The notes under the pieces are model-generated. The model was not told the origin of the DNA, did not search any database, and saw nothing but the letters and a program-made list of their open reading frames with translations. The position numbers were made by a program, and so were the translations under genes. From a candidate division WOR-3 bacterium (GTDB taxonomy: Bacteria > Hydrothermota > Tepidihabitantia > SM23-42 > JAOAFX01), in NCBI GenBank assembly GCA_039802005.1, contig JBDRVV010000024.1:1-37335 (forward strand): a stretch of DNA of 37,335 bases, in the 5' to 3' direction. The first letter of the stretch is position 1; every line of letters starts with the position of its first letter. Positions 17,570 through 24,691 of the stretch are shown in pieces.

Positions 17570-17695
17570 TCATACAATCTTTGCCTTAACAAGGCGATTT
17601 TTGACGAGTTCAACAACTGCTCGCTAAACCTCAAGTTGCTCATCTTCGGTTAAACCTACCGATTGCAGAATCATCTCTGCCTGCGGCAAAGATGT
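17570..17695 (-). pseudogene. C-terminal relic of an Eco57I-type restriction-modification methylase
   Basis: One frame reads LPQAEMILQSVGLTEDEQLEV, an in-frame TAG at 17624-17626, then RAVVELVKNRLVKAKIV and a TGA stop. This matches the characteristic C-terminal end (GLTEEEQLEVYRAVV-like) that I recall for Eco57I/type IIG-like methylases. The internal stop, where a Tyr codon is expected, and the missing remainder of the protein show that it is dead. The recognition is by memory of the family's tail and should be checked by alignment. Confidence 0.55.
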
Positions 17696-17771
17696 CTAAA
17701 ATCACTCAATGTTTTATTAGTCATTAGAACAGCCGTCAACATAAATTTCAATTTTATCTATAAAATTCTTA

Positions 17772-17828
17772 CTATTCATAAAAACTTTTTACAACAACAT
17801 CTATTTCTTCCTTCGTCAAGCCATAAAT
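17772..17828 (-). pseudogene. Second short relic resembling an R-M methylase tail
   Basis: The peptide IYGLTKEEIDVVVKSFYE ends at TAG and is preceded directly by a TGA in frame. The phrase YGLTEEEI is common at the end of Eco57I/TaqI-like methylases. It is only 18 residues, so this is a weak call. The rest of 17488-17885 holds nothing else that I can support. Confidence 0.35.
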
Positions 17829-17885
17829 TCATAACCTTTGAACAATAAATTCATATTTACTTAGCTCACAATAAGAAATATAACA

Positions 17886-18737
17886 TTAGCCTAATATCTG
17901 TTTAATCATTTTGGGAACTACAATCGTTTTTGAGTAAAAGAGCGGTTCTATTTCCATTAGAATATCCTCACGATTACTCCCTTTTATTTTTTCAGCGAGG
18001 AAAATGCTGCTATCGATAGGCATTACGGCACCCTTTACTTTTAATATGCCTTCGATCTGTTGAGTATGATAATCAAGACGCTTCTGGGTATCCTTGGATT
18101 CACTTGTTACCCAGAGATAATGGCTGCGGTTTACATTGTGATTTTTTTCTAATTTACTTTTAAAATTGTGAATATAACTGACCATCGCACGCTGGATTGA
18201 AGATGTGATTGTAAATCCACCGGAATACGCCTTAGCGTCAACAATCAGTCCGTAAGAATCTTTCTTGGTCTTGGCATGATACCAGAAAAGGGAATCAGGT
18301 TCATCTGGCCCACCCAAAGGAATACCCTCAAAACCAATGATTTCTGTATATAATCTGTGCACAGATTTTTCAAAGTCGCGAGCCTTTAGTTTTCCGCTAT
18401 ATGCTTCCTGTATAATTTGTTCAATAAATTGGCTATCAATATTTACCAAAGTGCTTTTTAGGTTAACAATTAGTTTCTTAATTTTTTCGCCTAACTTTAC
18501 GATCTCTTCAGCAAAGGTAGGAATATTCAAATTGATTTTTTCTTTCAGGATAACGAAGTTACTCACTCTCTGTATCAAAATACCAGTGTTGATTAAGCCT
18601 CTAAGGTCATTCTCTACCTCTTCTTCTTTTGATTTTAAGCCATTATGCTCAAGGAAAAGCAGAATTTCATTTAACGGCACTTCTTTACCTTTTTTCTTTA
18701 ATAAATGTGTCAAAATTAAGGAACGTCTCTTTCTCAA
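17886..18737 (-). CDS. FokI-type restriction endonuclease, D3 plus cleavage part
   Basis: A 283-residue protein colinear with the second half of FokI (type IIS, cleaves at a distance from its site). The first ~70 residues (LRKRRSLILTHLLKK...ENDLRGLINTGILI) align with the FokI third recognition subdomain (VRTRRALILEILIK...ENDIKGLINTGIFI). The C-terminal half is the PD-(D/E)XK nuclease: EPDSLFW with Asp at about 148, then YGLIVDAKAYSGGF with Asp 167 and Lys 169, matching FokI D450, D467 and K469. The catalytic triad is therefore intact. It begins at a TTG whose last bases overlap the TGA of the preceding ORF (TTGA), in the -1 frame. This is either a natural split enzyme, a frameshift-dependent fusion, or a one-base T loss in the sequence. 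Confidence 0.9.
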   Translation of the reverse strand: MRKRRSLILTHLLKKKGKEVPLNEILLFLEHNGLKSKEEEVENDLRGLINTGILIQRVSNFVILKEKINLNIPTFAEEIVKLGEKIKKLIVNLKSTLVNIDSQFIEQIIQEAYSGKLKARDFEKSVHRLYTEIIGFEGIPLGGPDEPDSLFWYHAKTKKDSYGLIVDAKAYSGGFTITSSIQRAMVSYIHNFKSKLEKNHNVNRSHYLWVTSESKDTQKRLDYHTQQIEGILKVKGAVMPIDSSIFLAEKIKGSNREDILMEIEPLFYSKTIVVPKMIKQILG

Positions 18738-19489
18738 TATTTGTATCCAGCCATTTTCCCCGACGCCAACATTTCAAATGAAACATTCTTTGTCACCTTG
18801 TTTTGAATACTCGCACCGAGAGCTCTCCTATATGCCTTTCTGCCTTGGTCAGTAATTCTATAAGCATGTGGTGTCCTTGCAGAATAAACAGCGCCTGCCT
18901 CTTCATATTTGAGATCCATCTCTACAGATTCAACCCAGCCCATCTGAATTAAATAATGCGCAATCATCCGCGCATATTTATCGGCAGTTCCTTCTTTGTA
19001 TGAAATTATTTTATTTTTTGCACTTTTATTAGGAGCAAGATGATATTCTTTTATAAAATTTTCCTTACCATATAAAGTAAATCCGCGTTCACCTGAAAAA
19101 CCTAGGTTTTTAGCGATATCAAATTTCGTCAGATGCCCATAATTAACAAGTAGCTCAAGAATCCTGCAAGCCGGCGGATACGAGAGTAATCCTTTTTCAA
19201 ATATTGTTCTTTCCGCCATTGAATTTGGCTCGGAATTGAGCAAATCAATGCCCAATTCTGTTAGTGAAAAATCATCAGTTTCACGATTGTATTCAATAAA
19301 CCCAAGTGCCTCGGCAAGCCTTACATATGTATTATCTGCCCAGCGGCCTATGTCTAAAGATATGCCCACAAGTTTTTGGCTCTCAACAATGTCTAAAGGT
19401 CTGTCAGAAAGTTTAAAAACTTCGACGACCTTCCTTAATTTGTTCAATTCACCTGCATCCTGAATCCAACCCAATGTCCGAGAGCGCAT
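18734..19489 (-). CDS. FokI-type restriction endonuclease, recognition part (D1-D2)
   Basis: A 251-residue protein colinear with the first half of FokI. Matching phrases run in order: RTLGWIQDAGELNKLRKVVEVF (FokI RTFGWVQNPGKFENLKRVVQVF, shown only in part), LAEALGFIEY, LLSYPPACRILELL, HLTKFDIAKNLGFSGERGFT, DKYARMIAHYL, HAYRITDQG and SFEMLAS. These are the DNA-recognition subdomains D1 and D2; there is no nuclease motif. The ORF stops (KYK-Y-TGA region) exactly where FokI passes from D2 to D3. Its ATG overlaps the methylase stop by one base (TAATG), and AGAGG lies upstream, so translation is coupled. Target site GGATG is that of FokI and is only a guess here. Confidence 0.9.
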   Translation of the reverse strand: MRSRTLGWIQDAGELNKLRKVVEVFKLSDRPLDIVESQKLVGISLDIGRWADNTYVRLAEALGFIEYNRETDDFSLTELGIDLLNSEPNSMAERTIFEKGLLSYPPACRILELLVNYGHLTKFDIAKNLGFSGERGFTLYGKENFIKEYHLAPNKSAKNKIISYKEGTADKYARMIAHYLIQMGWVESVEMDLKYEEAGAVYSARTPHAYRITDQGRKAYRRALGASIQNKVTKNVSFEMLASGKMAGYKY

Positions 19490-21540
19490 TATGCCTCTTT
19501 TCTAAACACCAAAATAAATTGATGAAGTTGATTTGGAACAAAGGCATATGGGTAGCCATAGGGATAAAGCGTAATCGTCTTGTCATACCAAATTTTGTAG
19601 CCTTTAAAATAAAGTGTATCAATTTTTGATAATTCCTGAATAATATCATTATGTAGCAAACCATTATACTCTTTAGTGGGTTGAAAATCCTTGGTAAATA
19701 ATACTACATATTTTTTATTATTTAAATATTTAATTGCTTTTTCAATGATTTTTCGTAATTCTTCAAGAAAAAGGGGGAGCGGTAAATTGCCGATATCCTC
19801 TGCTGAATTTGTAAATGGAGTAGGTGCATTGTTCTTTTTTCGTTTAGCACTTTCACCCGTCTTTTTTCGTGCCTGCATATCGCCATAAGGGGGGTCAGTT
19901 AAAATTAGGTCAAACCGTCTGCATATTACTTCATCAAAATTTTCCAAATGCTTTGAATTACCAACCAAGGCTATTTGTTCTTTCAGATTTTCTCTTTTAC
20001 AAACTTCTTTGTAAATATCAATATATTTTGCTGATATATCAATCCCCACACCATTCCGATTGGATAGTGAACATCCTAAAAGTGTCCCTCCGACCCCCAT
20101 AAATGGATCTAAAACCCATTGATCGTGTTTGGTAAAAAATTCAATTATTTTTTTCATTAACTGAGGGGGCTTCGGTGACGGGTGTTTTTTTCGTAATTCA
20201 TGACAGAATCCTTCTTTACCTTTCGTTGAATATGCTGTTACCTCAACAGAATTCAAAAAGTAAACCCATTCTCTTCCTGAAAGGTCATTTAATTGATTTT
20301 TCTTATCTAAGGATTTATCAGTTGCCTCTGTCTTAAAAATTGTGCTACTTGGTATTTCTTTATCTAAAGAAGGGAAGAGTGAATATGTTGGAAATTGTTC
20401 TTTTACTAATATTGTGTCTCTGCGCGCTTTTTTACTAACCGCGGGAGAAATGAAGAACACTTTCTTCCAATATTTTGTATTGCGAACATAATATAATAAT
20501 TCAACAACTCCAGTTGATTGTGCACCATTTTGATTACTCTTGAATCGACGATAGGGTTTTTGAAAAACTTCAACTTTGCCAAGTTGACTCAATATCTTTT
20601 TGATTTCATTGTCTTTCATTAGCCCCTCATTATTATAGCTAAATAATACATGAGTCGCTTTTGCATTGGCAATGATATCATCCAATGCTTCCAAGACAAT
20701 TCCTTTCTGGCAGTATCTTGACCTTTGGTGCTTATATGGTCTGAGTCCAGTTTTACCATATATCAGAGGGTTATCCCATTCAGCGATAGTTTCGAGGATA
20801 TGATAATTTGTGATATATTGTCGTTCATTATAGGGTGGGTCAAGATAAAGAACATCGCATTCAATCTCTTTTATTAGTTTATTAGCATCTGACATATTGA
20901 TATAATGAGTGTGAATACTTGGGATTACTTCTGGGACTTCTAAAGTCAATTTTTTATATGCCCTTGGGTCCCAGAATTTAAGGAAAGCACCATAAGTTCC
21001 AGATATATTTGAGACCGATGGAACCGCTTCAATTAAGGATGCCAACAGACAGTAGTATTCGTCTTCGTTGATATAGTCCATATTACACCATTTCTGTATG
21101 GTATTTCTTATTGCATCAATGCGCATAGCGTTGGCGCCAGTAAAATATTTTCTCTGAAATTCTTTTTGCGCTGTACCCTCATCAGAATAATTTTCGAACA
21201 TAAATCCTTTTTCCCCTTCTAAATTATTCAAATAATAAAGCACTAAATAAATCGCTTCGGTTTTATATTTGTATTTGGTAATGTTATTTTTGTCTAATAA
21301 GTGAGGAATAAGATTTTCAAAACTGGGGTAATTGTTATTTTTAATATAGGCGTATTGAAACACATAAGAAAATTTAAGGTTATCATTTGTTATCAATCTG
21401 AATCCCTTGCGCTTAAAATATTTCGCAACTGCCGTAGTACCAGTAAACAAATCACAAAAAACCCCCTCGGTTATCCCTTTATCTACAATAACTTTGCCGA
21501 TAAAATCTAAAAGGTTTTCCTTACTGCCAATAAATCTCAT
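19489..21540 (-). CDS. Type IIS two-domain DNA adenine methyltransferase (M.FokI-like)
   Basis: The start is set at ATG 21540 because M.FokI/Dam-type enzymes begin MRFIGSK; the in-frame TTG three codons upstream lies in the promoter. The first half is a D12/alpha-class N6-adenine methylase: MRFIGSKENLL, SAM motif FCDLFTGTTAVA (about 28-40), catalytic DPPYNERQY (about 234). The second half has KHPSPKPPQLMKKIIEFF, SAM motif VLDPFMGVGGTLLGC (about 476-490) and TDPPYGD (about 549-554), resembling the N6_N4 type. An asymmetric site needs one methylase per strand, so two domains fit a FokI-type system. It is first in the order methylase, recognition ORF, cleavage ORF, all overlapping. It has its own promoter that gives a nearly leaderless transcript. 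Confidence 0.92.
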   Translation of the reverse strand: MRFIGSKENLLDFIGKVIVDKGITEGVFCDLFTGTTAVAKYFKRKGFRLITNDNLKFSYVFQYAYIKNNNYPSFENLIPHLLDKNNITKYKYKTEAIYLVLYYLNNLEGEKGFMFENYSDEGTAQKEFQRKYFTGANAMRIDAIRNTIQKWCNMDYINEDEYYCLLASLIEAVPSVSNISGTYGAFLKFWDPRAYKKLTLEVPEVIPSIHTHYINMSDANKLIKEIECDVLYLDPPYNERQYITNYHILETIAEWDNPLIYGKTGLRPYKHQRSRYCQKGIVLEALDDIIANAKATHVLFSYNNEGLMKDNEIKKILSQLGKVEVFQKPYRRFKSNQNGAQSTGVVELLYYVRNTKYWKKVFFISPAVSKKARRDTILVKEQFPTYSLFPSLDKEIPSSTIFKTEATDKSLDKKNQLNDLSGREWVYFLNSVEVTAYSTKGKEGFCHELRKKHPSPKPPQLMKKIIEFFTKHDQWVLDPFMGVGGTLLGCSLSNRNGVGIDISAKYIDIYKEVCKRENLKEQIALVGNSKHLENFDEVICRRFDLILTDPPYGDMQARKKTGESAKRKKNNAPTPFTNSAEDIGNLPLPLFLEELRKIIEKAIKYLNNKKYVVLFTKDFQPTKEYNGLLHNDIIQELSKIDTLYFKGYKIWYDKTITLYPYGYPYAFVPNQLHQFILVFRKEA

Positions 21541-21548
21541 AATGCGCA

Positions 21549-21576
21549 ATTATATTAATTCCCATCTATGGTTCAA
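21549..21576 (-). promoter_or_regulatory. Promoter of the R-M operon, leaderless
   Basis: On the minus strand TTGAAC (21576-21571), 16 bases, TATAAT (21554-21549). The predicted transcript starts about two bases before the methylase ATG. The box overlaps the stop codon of the upstream relic. Confidence 0.65.
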
Positions 21577-21813
21577 GAGTATTAGTTGCCTTTGTGCACT
21601 CTCAATCAACTCACGCCGAGTTCTTTTTGAAGTCTCATCACCAAGGATAATCCGCAATCTTTTTAATTTTTGCCACGAATCTTCCAAGGATAGTAGAGCG
21701 CCAATTTCAAAATAGCCGGTGGCAATGTCTAAGGATACTACTTGCGGAAGCAAAGATTTTAGATGGCCAAGCAAGGTGTTATCTTCACGATTATCTATGA
21801 TTATCTTTGCCAT
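21550..21813 (-). pseudogene. N-terminal relic of a PLD-like/helicase defence protein
   Basis: An 87-residue ORF reading IIIDNREDNTLLGHLKSLLP, then SLDIATGYFEIGALLSL and RLRIILGDETSKRTRREL. This is the beginning of the large (about 1000 residues) phospholipase-D-like plus helicase proteins that accompany Eco57I-type methylases in defence loci, as I recall the family. It ends after about one tenth of that length, one base before the methylase's first frame. A good promoter (TTGATT-16-TATAAT) still stands upstream. It is probably a remnant left when the FokI-type cassette replaced the rest, although a short expressed protein cannot be excluded. Confidence 0.6.
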
Positions 21814-21823
21814 CTTTAATTTA

Positions 21824-21851
21824 ATTATACAAACATTTCATAAAAAATCAA
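21824..21851 (-). promoter_or_regulatory. Promoter upstream of the PLD/helicase relic
   Basis: On the minus strand TTGATT (21851-21846), 16 bases, TATAAT (21829-21824). The ATG at 21813 is about four bases from the predicted start, with no ribosome site. Confidence 0.6.
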
Positions 21852-21896
21852 GGGTTGATTTTAGTTGTTTTCTACTATTAGTTATTGAGACACCCA

Positions 21897-21924
21897 TTGA
21901 CATTTTTTCCCTTTTTAGTATAGT
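21897..21924 (+). promoter_or_regulatory. Promoter of the metal permease gene
   Basis: TTGACA, 16 bases, TATAGT, with a leader of about 13 bases containing AGGA before the ATG at 21944. No copy of the 26-bp palindrome is present here. Confidence 0.65.
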
Positions 21925-21943
21925 ATTTGTGTATAGGAAAAAT

Positions 21944-22858
21944 ATGATAAATTTAATCTTCAATCAGTGCTGTCCTGAGGCGCCGGGATTTTTTGAGGCT
22001 TTACTGCACTATCTCATTGAAGTCGGTCCTCCATTGATCATTGGTTTTCTTTTGAGTGGCATTATCAATGAATTTGTGCCGGAAGAATGGGTTGAAAAAC
22101 ACTTGGGCGGTGAAGGACTGAAGCCTATACTTCTCGCCACTTTTATTGGTGCGGTTTTGCCAATCTGCTGCTGGGGTTCGTTGCCTCTGGCAGTGAGTTT
22201 TCAAAAGAAGGGCGCAAGGTTAGGTCCAATCTTAGCATTTTTAGTGGCAACACCCGGAACTTCTATTTCTGCGGTCTTAGTAACCTGGTCTGTGCTTGGA
22301 TTAAATTTTGCAATTTTTATATTCTTTTCGGTGATTATTATGGGTATTGTAATGGGGTTGATTGGCAATCTATTTTCGGTCTCTAATGTGAACAATAGTG
22401 CCGAATCACGCTGTCATTGCTGTGAAACCGAAACAGAGAAGACAATATCACAGCATATTGTATCAGTTTTAAAATTCGCCTTTGTTGACATGGTAAAGGA
22501 TATTGGCTTGGAGACATTGGTCGGGCTCGTTATTGCGGCGATCGTTGCCTCATTTGAACCGGTCGGTAGATTTGTAAAGCTCTATCTCGGTAATTACTGG
22601 GGATTTTTGTTTGCCCTTATCTTTGGAATTTTGATGTATATTTGTGCGACCTCAAGCCCACCAATGGTTGATGCATGTATTAGTCGCGGCTTGTCATCAG
22701 GTGCTGGGATGACGATGTTGCTGGTTGGTCCGGTAACCAGTTACGGCACAATTCTGGTGATGCGTAAAAAATTCGGATTCAAAATTCTCTTTGTATATCT
22801 AATAACCATCTCCTTGCTTTCTTTGATTTTTGGATATCTGTTTCAAACTATCGCTTGA
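21944..22858 (+). CDS. SO_0444/ArsP-type metal or arsenical efflux permease
   Basis: A 304-residue inner-membrane permease (DUF318/ArsP_1 family, which includes SO_0444-type Cu/Zn and organoarsenical exporters). The ATG at 21944 is preferred because it follows the promoter and AGGA and gives the family's usual start. There are about eight hydrophobic segments, with the conserved GAVLPICCWGSLPLAVSF, FLVATPGTSISAVLVTWSVLG and CATSSPPMVDACISRG, TMLLVGPVTSYGTI. A cysteine/histidine cluster CHCCETE sits in the central cytoplasmic loop and an early NQCCPEAPG lies near the N-terminus; both could bind metal. It is followed by an arsR-type regulator with a palindromic operator, so metal- or metalloid-controlled efflux is likely. 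The ion itself is not determined by the sequence. Confidence 0.88.
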   Translation: MINLIFNQCCPEAPGFFEALLHYLIEVGPPLIIGFLLSGIINEFVPEEWVEKHLGGEGLKPILLATFIGAVLPICCWGSLPLAVSFQKKGARLGPILAFLVATPGTSISAVLVTWSVLGLNFAIFIFFSVIIMGIVMGLIGNLFSVSNVNNSAESRCHCCETETEKTISQHIVSVLKFAFVDMVKDIGLETLVGLVIAAIVASFEPVGRFVKLYLGNYWGFLFALIFGILMYICATSSPPMVDACISRGLSSGAGMTMLLVGPVTSYGTILVMRKKFGFKILFVYLITISLLSLIFGYLFQTIA

Positions 22859-22891
22859 TTTTACCACAATGCCAAAGAATATTATCATTTC

Positions 22892-22917
22892 ATCATTTCT
22901 ACAATTGACAAAATGAT
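22892..22917. promoter_or_regulatory. 26-bp palindromic operator, copy B, overlapping arsR promoter
   Basis: Left half ATCATTTCTACAA, right half TTGACAAAATGAT; 10 of 13 positions pair. An extra ATCATTTC sits directly to its left. The right half contains the TTGACA -35 box of the regulator gene, so a bound repressor would block RNA polymerase, the usual autoregulation of ArsR proteins. Confidence 0.75.
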
Positions 22918-22932
22918 GATTTTATGTATTAT
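22905..22932 (+). promoter_or_regulatory. arsR promoter, leaderless
   Basis: TTGACA, 16 bases, TATTAT. The -10 box ends six bases before the ATG at 22938, so the mRNA should start at or within a base of the start codon. Confidence 0.75.
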
Positions 22933-22937
22933 TGATT

Positions 22938-23252
22938 ATGGAAAGAAGAAAGAAAATACCAGAAGTTCATTATCGGGCATCGCGGATATGCCGAATCTTA
23001 GGCAATCCTACTGCTTATGAAATTATACATTTGTTAAGGAATAATATGATGAGACCTGAGGAGATAGCGTCAGCACTGGGCGTTAGTATGTCCACAGTTT
23101 CTATGACTCTCCGCTCATTAAGACAAATTGATCTGGTGAGATATATCGTAAAATGGAAAAAGAGGATATACTGGATAAAGGATGAAAAGGTTCTGACCGT
23201 TATGGATGAATTGGAAAAATTAGTTAAACGAATCAAGTTTCGTGATTATTAA
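22938..23252 (+). CDS. ArsR/SmtB-family metal-responsive repressor
   Basis: A 104-residue winged-helix protein. The start ATG 22938 (MERRKKIPEVHYRASRICRILGNPTAYEIIHLL) is chosen over the TTG two codons upstream, which lies in the -10 box. The helix-turn-helix reads RPEEIASALGVSMSTVSMTLRSLRQIDLV and the wing YIVKWKKRIYWI. The ELCVCDL metal site of classic ArsR/SmtB is absent. A single Cys (about 18) and a His (about 11) near the N-terminus are the visible candidate ligands. The operator-like palindrome overlaps its promoter and recurs four bases after its stop, so it probably represses itself and neighbouring genes. Confidence 0.9.
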   Translation: MERRKKIPEVHYRASRICRILGNPTAYEIIHLLRNNMMRPEEIASALGVSMSTVSMTLRSLRQIDLVRYIVKWKKRIYWIKDEKVLTVMDELEKLVKRIKFRDY

Positions 23253-23255
23253 TTT

Positions 23256-23281
23256 ATTATTTCTACAATTGTTGAAGTGAT
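23256..23281. promoter_or_regulatory. 26-bp palindromic operator-like site, copy C
   Basis: Left half ATTATTTCTACAA, right half TTGTTGAAGTGAT; 10 of 13 positions pair. It lies between the regulator and the truncated cysteine synthase gene, and has the same length and centre as copies A and B. No consensus promoter is obvious over it. Confidence 0.65.
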
Positions 23282-23355
23282 AAAATGATAGCTAAGGATC
23301 GGTATATCAGTAGAGTTAAGGATAAGTGGGGTATCAGTATAATTGGAGACTCGGG

Positions 23356-23577
23356 ATGAAGATTGCTAATGATATCACTGAAGTGATTGGCAATACGCCG
23401 TTGGTAAGATTAAATAGAATAACCAGCGGAATCGAGGCTGAGATTGTTACCAAATTTGAGTCGTTCAACCCACTCCATAGTGTAAAAGACCGAATCGGCT
23501 ATGCGATGATTCTAGACGCTGAAGAAAAAGATTGCCTATTTTTTAATGAACAGTTTTTACGGCTCCTCTTTTTTTGA
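23356..23577 (+). pseudogene. Cysteine synthase (CysK-type) N-terminal fragment
   Basis: About 56 residues match the start of PLP-dependent O-acetylserine sulfhydrylase: [17 protein letters not shown], then [19 protein letters not shown], including the PLP lysine in SVKDR. Similarity ends near 23525, after LDAEE. The remaining codons are unrelated and run into the 3' end of the convergent transporter gene. The full protein is about 300 residues, so this is a deletion remnant. ATG 23356 is chosen as the family's usual start; GGAG lies 8-10 bases upstream. It was probably controlled by the operator before it. Confidence 0.8.
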
Positions 23578-23976
23578 TAAGAGACAGATACCCAATGCAA
23601 GGAATAATAAGCCAAAGAATTGTAATGCGGTAATAAATTCCTTTAAAATCACAAATCCTAACAACGATGCAAAAAATGGAGTAGCAAGTTCTAAGGCAGA
23701 GACCTGGGCGGCTTTGATTCTTTTTAGCCCTTTGTAATATAAAATTGTACCAATGCCGATGACAAAGCCTAAAAGAACTTGATATATATTTGCTATTTTG
23801 ATTCCATGGGTCAGCAGAAGATATACAAAAAATATTATCCCGGCAAATAAGAATCTGTAGAATGCAATCACTTGTGCAGGGAGTTCTCTTAAATATTTTC
23901 TGGTGGTTATTGCGGTTGTTGCCCAGGCAAAGGTGGCAAAGAGCACAAGGAGGTCACCGAAAGTCCCGAGTTTCAA
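23557..23976 (-). CDS. EamA-family transporter, C-terminal half (split gene)
   Basis: 139 residues with five predicted membrane helices ([86 protein letters not shown]). It equals the second EamA repeat of a drug/metabolite transporter. It begins at a TTG overlapping the stop of the first half (TTGA), in the -1 frame. One additional T in the ATTTGA run would fuse the two halves into a normal ~290-residue protein. The substrate is unknown. Confidence 0.75.
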   Translation of the reverse strand: MKLGTFGDLLVLFATFAWATTAITTRKYLRELPAQVIAFYRFLFAGIIFFVYLLLTHGIKIANIYQVLLGFVIGIGTILYYKGLKRIKAAQVSALELATPFFASLLGFVILKEFITALQFFGLLFLALGICLLSKKEEP

Positions 23977-24428
23977 ATCCTTAGATTATCAATCGTCTTC
24001 GTTGATACAAAAATACCAGCAAATATCATAAATATGATTCCCAGATAATCAAATTTTGTAAGACGGTCTGATTTCAAAAAGAAATAGCCTAAGATTACAA
24101 TAAAAATCGGCTGGGTATGTCCAATAAGAACTGCGTTTATGACCATTACCTTTGTGAATGCATATGTATAAAGAAAGTCTGCAAACAAAGTTGCGACTAT
24201 TGAGAGATAAATGAGCCATTTTAAATCTCTTGTCTTAACCTTTAGATCTCTTGGATTTTTTAAGAAGGCATAGACGGTTATAATCATTAAACAGAATAGA
24301 ACTCTCGTGGCAAAGGTATTCAGAACATCGGTTGCCTGGAAAGATAATTTTGCAAATATCGGCTCCAGTGCCCACATCACACTCGCACCAAGAACTGCAA
24401 GTATACCAATCGTCTTATTTGAAGGCAA
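23973..24428 (-). CDS. EamA-family transporter, N-terminal half (split gene)
   Basis: 151 residues with five membrane helices (IGILAVLGASVMWALEPIFAK..., ending YLGIIFMIFAGIFVSTKTID). It is the first EamA repeat. The frame opens at a TTG with no ribosome site, and no ATG or GTG is available before the upstream stop, so the start also looks damaged. With the frameshift to the second half and the decayed cysteine synthase gene beside it, the transporter is probably a pseudogene, unless the frameshift is an assembly error. Confidence 0.7.
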   Translation of the reverse strand: MPSNKTIGILAVLGASVMWALEPIFAKLSFQATDVLNTFATRVLFCLMIITVYAFLKNPRDLKVKTRDLKWLIYLSIVATLFADFLYTYAFTKVMVINAVLIGHTQPIFIVILGYFFLKSDRLTKFDYLGIIFMIFAGIFVSTKTIDNLRI

Positions 24429-24642
24429 AGAAAATAATAGACAAAAAATTATGTGTGGTAATAGGGAAGAGGTTGCGATTTAGTTAATAGTTATTTGGTT
24501 TGGAACCTAAAAAGAATTATAGGCCATTCTATTTTTATTAATTATTGTTTGGGATCAGGTGCTTTGGATTTGATTAACAATACAGGCTGTGAAACTATAA
24601 AACGAAAACGGATTAAATACTGCCATTTTAATAAAACATTTA
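24429..24642. other. Intergenic stretch between divergent genes
   Basis: About 214 AT-rich bases without a gene. I see no promoter facing the transporter gene that I would trust, which fits its decayed state. Confidence 0.5.
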
Positions 24643-24670
24643 TTGACATCACCTCTTTTTTTGTTATAAT
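24643..24670 (+). promoter_or_regulatory. Promoter of the M16 peptidase operon
   Basis: TTGACA, 16 bases, TATAAT, giving a leader of about 15 bases with AAAGGAG before the ATG at 24692. Confidence 0.8.
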
Positions 24671-24691
24671 CTAAGCGTTGAAAGGAGCGAA

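Noticed and set aside
17491-17643. A 50-codon ORF on the minus strand ending just before the 184-residue gene
   Set aside because: It overlaps in another frame the stretch that reads as an Eco57I-methylase tail, has no ribosome site, and matches nothing that I recognise.
21719-21943. A 75-residue N-terminal extension of the metal permease
   Set aside because: The region contains the gene's own promoter and the opposing promoter of the relic; the family begins at the ATG at 21944.
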